Positions 62,897-64,000 of a DNA stretch of 64,000 nt are shown piece after piece. The notes under the pieces are model-generated. The model made no database searches. It had not been told where the DNA came from and saw only the letters and a program-made list of their open reading frames with translations. The position numbers were made by a program, and so were the translations under genes. Position 1 is the stretch's first letter, and each line of letters begins with the position of its first letter. Source of the stretch: Desulfobacterium sp. (GTDB lineage Bacteria > Desulfobacterota > Desulfobacteria > Desulfobacterales > Desulfobacteraceae); NCBI GenBank assembly GCA_030145245.1, contig JAQYWC010000065.1, positions 124,001 through 188,000 of the forward strand, given 5' to 3'.

Positions 62897-63402
62897 TTGC
62901 CACGATAAATTGACCCTTTGGAGGCTGAAATTCTCAAAATAAGTTGACCCAGTGGGAAAAATATCATTTTATTTTGCACCTCATCAGCGGAGCTTTTATC
63001 CCGAGATATTTGGGGCTAAAAAGAAAAATGGCGTTAAAAAAATTTGAGACGACCTTCATTTTTGTTGCCAAGGGCAATGTTATGTAAACTTATTTCAACG
63101 CAATGGTCTTAAATAATATGAGAATTCCAGAATATAGGACTTTTTTCCCCTCTACCCCCTGGAGGGGGGAGTGTGTCATTTATTAAAATTACAAAAATGT
63201 CGCCAAAATTACCGTGTTTTTGTCTCATCTAATTTGAGAAAGCCAAAAGTTGGTCAAAAGAATCAGATAATCCGCGTTTATAGAACGTGACAATCAACAG
63301 CTATAATTTACAACCGAAAAGTGACCCCCCTTTCTAACCGAAAAATGACCCCCCTGTTGACAAAAAACAGTATGAGGGGATCATACTGAAAAAAAACAAA
63401 CA
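62891..63402. mobile_element. IS21-like terminal sequences and debris
   Basis: No gene is seen. At the left, GATAAATTGACCC (62904-62916) and AATAAGTTGACCC (62938-62950) are spaced repeats as at IS21 ends. Near the right, AACCGAAAAGTGACCCCCCT (63312-63331) and a one-mismatch copy (63336-63355) form a second pair next to the istB fragment. The two pairs differ, so remnants of two elements may be joined here. The stretch between is AT-rich and unremarkable. Confidence 0.55.
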
Positions 63403-63739
63403 TTACCGTTTAATATTTAGTGAATCTTTTAGTCTAAAACTATCCCAAACGCACTGAATAATATGGGCTCTGTGGGTGACTCGGTCCAGCAAGGCAGATG
63501 TCAAATTCGGGTCGCCAAAGATTTGGGTCCAGTCTGCAAATCCAAGGTTGCTGGTGATGATGATAGATTTTTTTTCGTGTCGTTCGGTTAGAACCTGAAA
63601 AAGTAACTGGGCTCCTTCAACAGAAAAAGGCACGTACCCGAGTTCGTCCAGGATCAAAAGGTCATAGCGAGCGTAGCGGTTCAGAACCCGCTTTAAACAC
63701 TTGTCATCCCGGGCTTCGACAAGATCATTAACAATACCG
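63403..63739 (-). pseudogene. IstB C-terminal fragment (IS21-family helper ATPase)
   Basis: The frame encodes the C-terminal 110 residues of IstB: VNDLVEARDDKCLKRVLNRY, YDLLILDELGYVPFS (Walker B), LLFQVLTERHEKKSIIITSN and LLDRVTHRAHIIQ. The N-terminal half with the Walker A motif is missing, and no istA is present. The 5' boundary coincides with the right copy of the 44-bp hyfI repeat. The element can no longer move by itself. Confidence 0.85.
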
Positions 63740-63783
63740 CATCCCGTGACCAATTTACATGCCCTGTTGACCTTTTTTAAATA
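63740..63783 (+). repeat. 44-bp direct repeat, right copy
   Basis: Matches the 3' end of hyfI (57842-57885) with one mismatch. It joins the istB fragment on its left to a serine-hydrolase gene end on its right with no spare bases, so it marks a recombination junction. Confidence 0.9.
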
Positions 63784-63784
63784 G

Positions 63785-63827
63785 ATCCATGGGTTGATGG
63801 AACAGCGCCACCCAGGGATCAATTAAT
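63785..63827 (+). pseudogene. 3'-terminal fragment of a serine hydrolase gene
   Basis: The plus strand reads IHGLMEQRHPGIN and a stop, against IHQLMEMRHPGIN and a stop at the end of the gene at 43995, and similarity continues a few bases past the stop (about 80 percent over 51 bases). Only the last 13 codons are present, preceded by an in-frame TAG. It overlaps the end of the minus-strand gene below. Confidence 0.75.
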
Positions 63828-64000
63828 GGCAGGACCATTATCAAAGATGAGGTTGTCCAGGCAGACAATGAGATCGGTGAGCCACTTTCCGCCGGAAGGG
63901 CTCTCGGCCAGGGCCACGGCGATATAGGTTCTGCCGTCGTGTTCAATGAGGGCGCTGTCCGCGTGGAAGTTTCTCCAGGTGCCTGATTTCCGGTAGATGC
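63819..64000 (-). CDS. Serine hydrolase (beta-lactamase-fold) C-terminus, cut by window edge
   Basis: About 59 codons of the 3' end of a gene that continues beyond the window. The protein has YRKSGTWRNFHADSALIEHD, a KTG-type motif (KSG) on a beta strand, followed by RTYIAVALAESPSGGKW and a C-terminal helix, as in class A beta-lactamase-related hydrolases. This is the same broad family as the enzyme at 43995. It is convergent with the serine-hydrolase fragment at 63785. Confidence 0.7.
   Translation of the reverse strand, partial: IYRKSGTWRNFHADSALIEHDGRTYIAVALAESPSGGKWLTDLIVCLDNLIFDNGPAIN

Noticed and set aside
63312-63355. Two 20-bp units 24 bases apart as a mini CRISPR
   Set aside because: Only two units with a 4-base spacer, located next to istB; they fit IS21 end repeats.
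1-64000. tRNA or rRNA genes
   Set aside because: I looked for T-loop and acceptor-stem patterns and for rRNA core sequences and saw none convincing by eye; a covariance-model scan would be decisive.

Overview
The window looks like a chromosomal segment of a sulfate-reducing member of the Desulfobacterales (Desulfobacterota). The basis is an HdrA/MvhD/MetV/MetF methylene-tetrahydrofolate reductase module whose MvhD is read through an in-frame UGA as selenocysteine, many ferredoxin-type proteins, a hydrogenase-4-like membrane complex, and moderately GC-rich core genes interrupted by AT-rich accessory patches. I saw no rRNA, tRNA or CRISPR array.

Layout. 0-5 kb: end of a large HdrA, selenoprotein MvhD, MetV and MetF (methyl branch of the Wood-Ljungdahl pathway), closed by a hairpin. 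5-8.2 kb: AT-rich signalling trio (HDOD protein, GAF-PAS histidine kinase, single-domain response regulator). 8.2-12.7 kb, minus strand: two FUSC-family membrane proteins and a GAF-EI protein (PtsP type). 13-18.6 kb: accessory Hsp70 operon (alpha-solenoid protein, J-like protein without HPD, GrpE-like protein, Hsp70, zinc-ribbon protein). 18.7-21.6 kb: csoR-copA copper efflux with a clear CsoR-type operator. 21.8-28.8 kb: GAF protein, GNAT, membrane protein, cysteine-rich ferredoxin, AblB-type acetyltransferase, MocR regulator with EamA transporter, and an alpha/beta-hydrolase. 28.8-32 kb, minus strand: azlC-azlD, TrmB-type regulator, sodium:solute symporter. 32-41 kb: MFS transporter, eukaryotic-type HisA, a broken methyltransferase, an M15-SleB lysin-like fusion, a second alpha/beta-hydrolase, a periplasmic binding protein, an unknown Pro/Val-rich protein and a second cysteine-rich ferredoxin. 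41-45.3 kb: two translationally coupled genes with apparent signal peptides, a glucan-water-dikinase-like protein and a serine hydrolase.

45.4-57.9 kb: histidine kinase and NtrC-type regulator, a Na/Pi symporter, then a six-gene hydrogenase-4-like cluster behind a sigma-54-type promoter. Its large subunit lacks the cysteine ligands for NiFe, so it fits the Ehr (energy-converting hydrogenase-related) group rather than a hydrogenase. 57.9-63.8 kb: an AT-rich island with an S24-type repressor, a HEPN-motif protein, a small unknown protein, a nucleoside-deoxyribosyltransferase/TIR-like protein and IS21 debris. The window ends in the 3' part of another serine hydrolase.

Three themes connect the window. 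First, a short dispersed repeat (about 24 bp, five clear copies between 28 and 41 kb) abuts gene ends and supplies the last codons of two proteins. Second, gene 3' ends are duplicated beyond inserted cargo: 108 bp of the NtrC-like gene flank the Na/Pi gene, 44 bp of the NuoB-like gene flank the AT-rich island, and a serine-hydrolase 3' end recurs at 63.8 kb. This suggests nested insertions around an older kinase-regulator-Ehr block. Third, the AT-rich island has the look of an uncharacterised defence or mobile-element locus.
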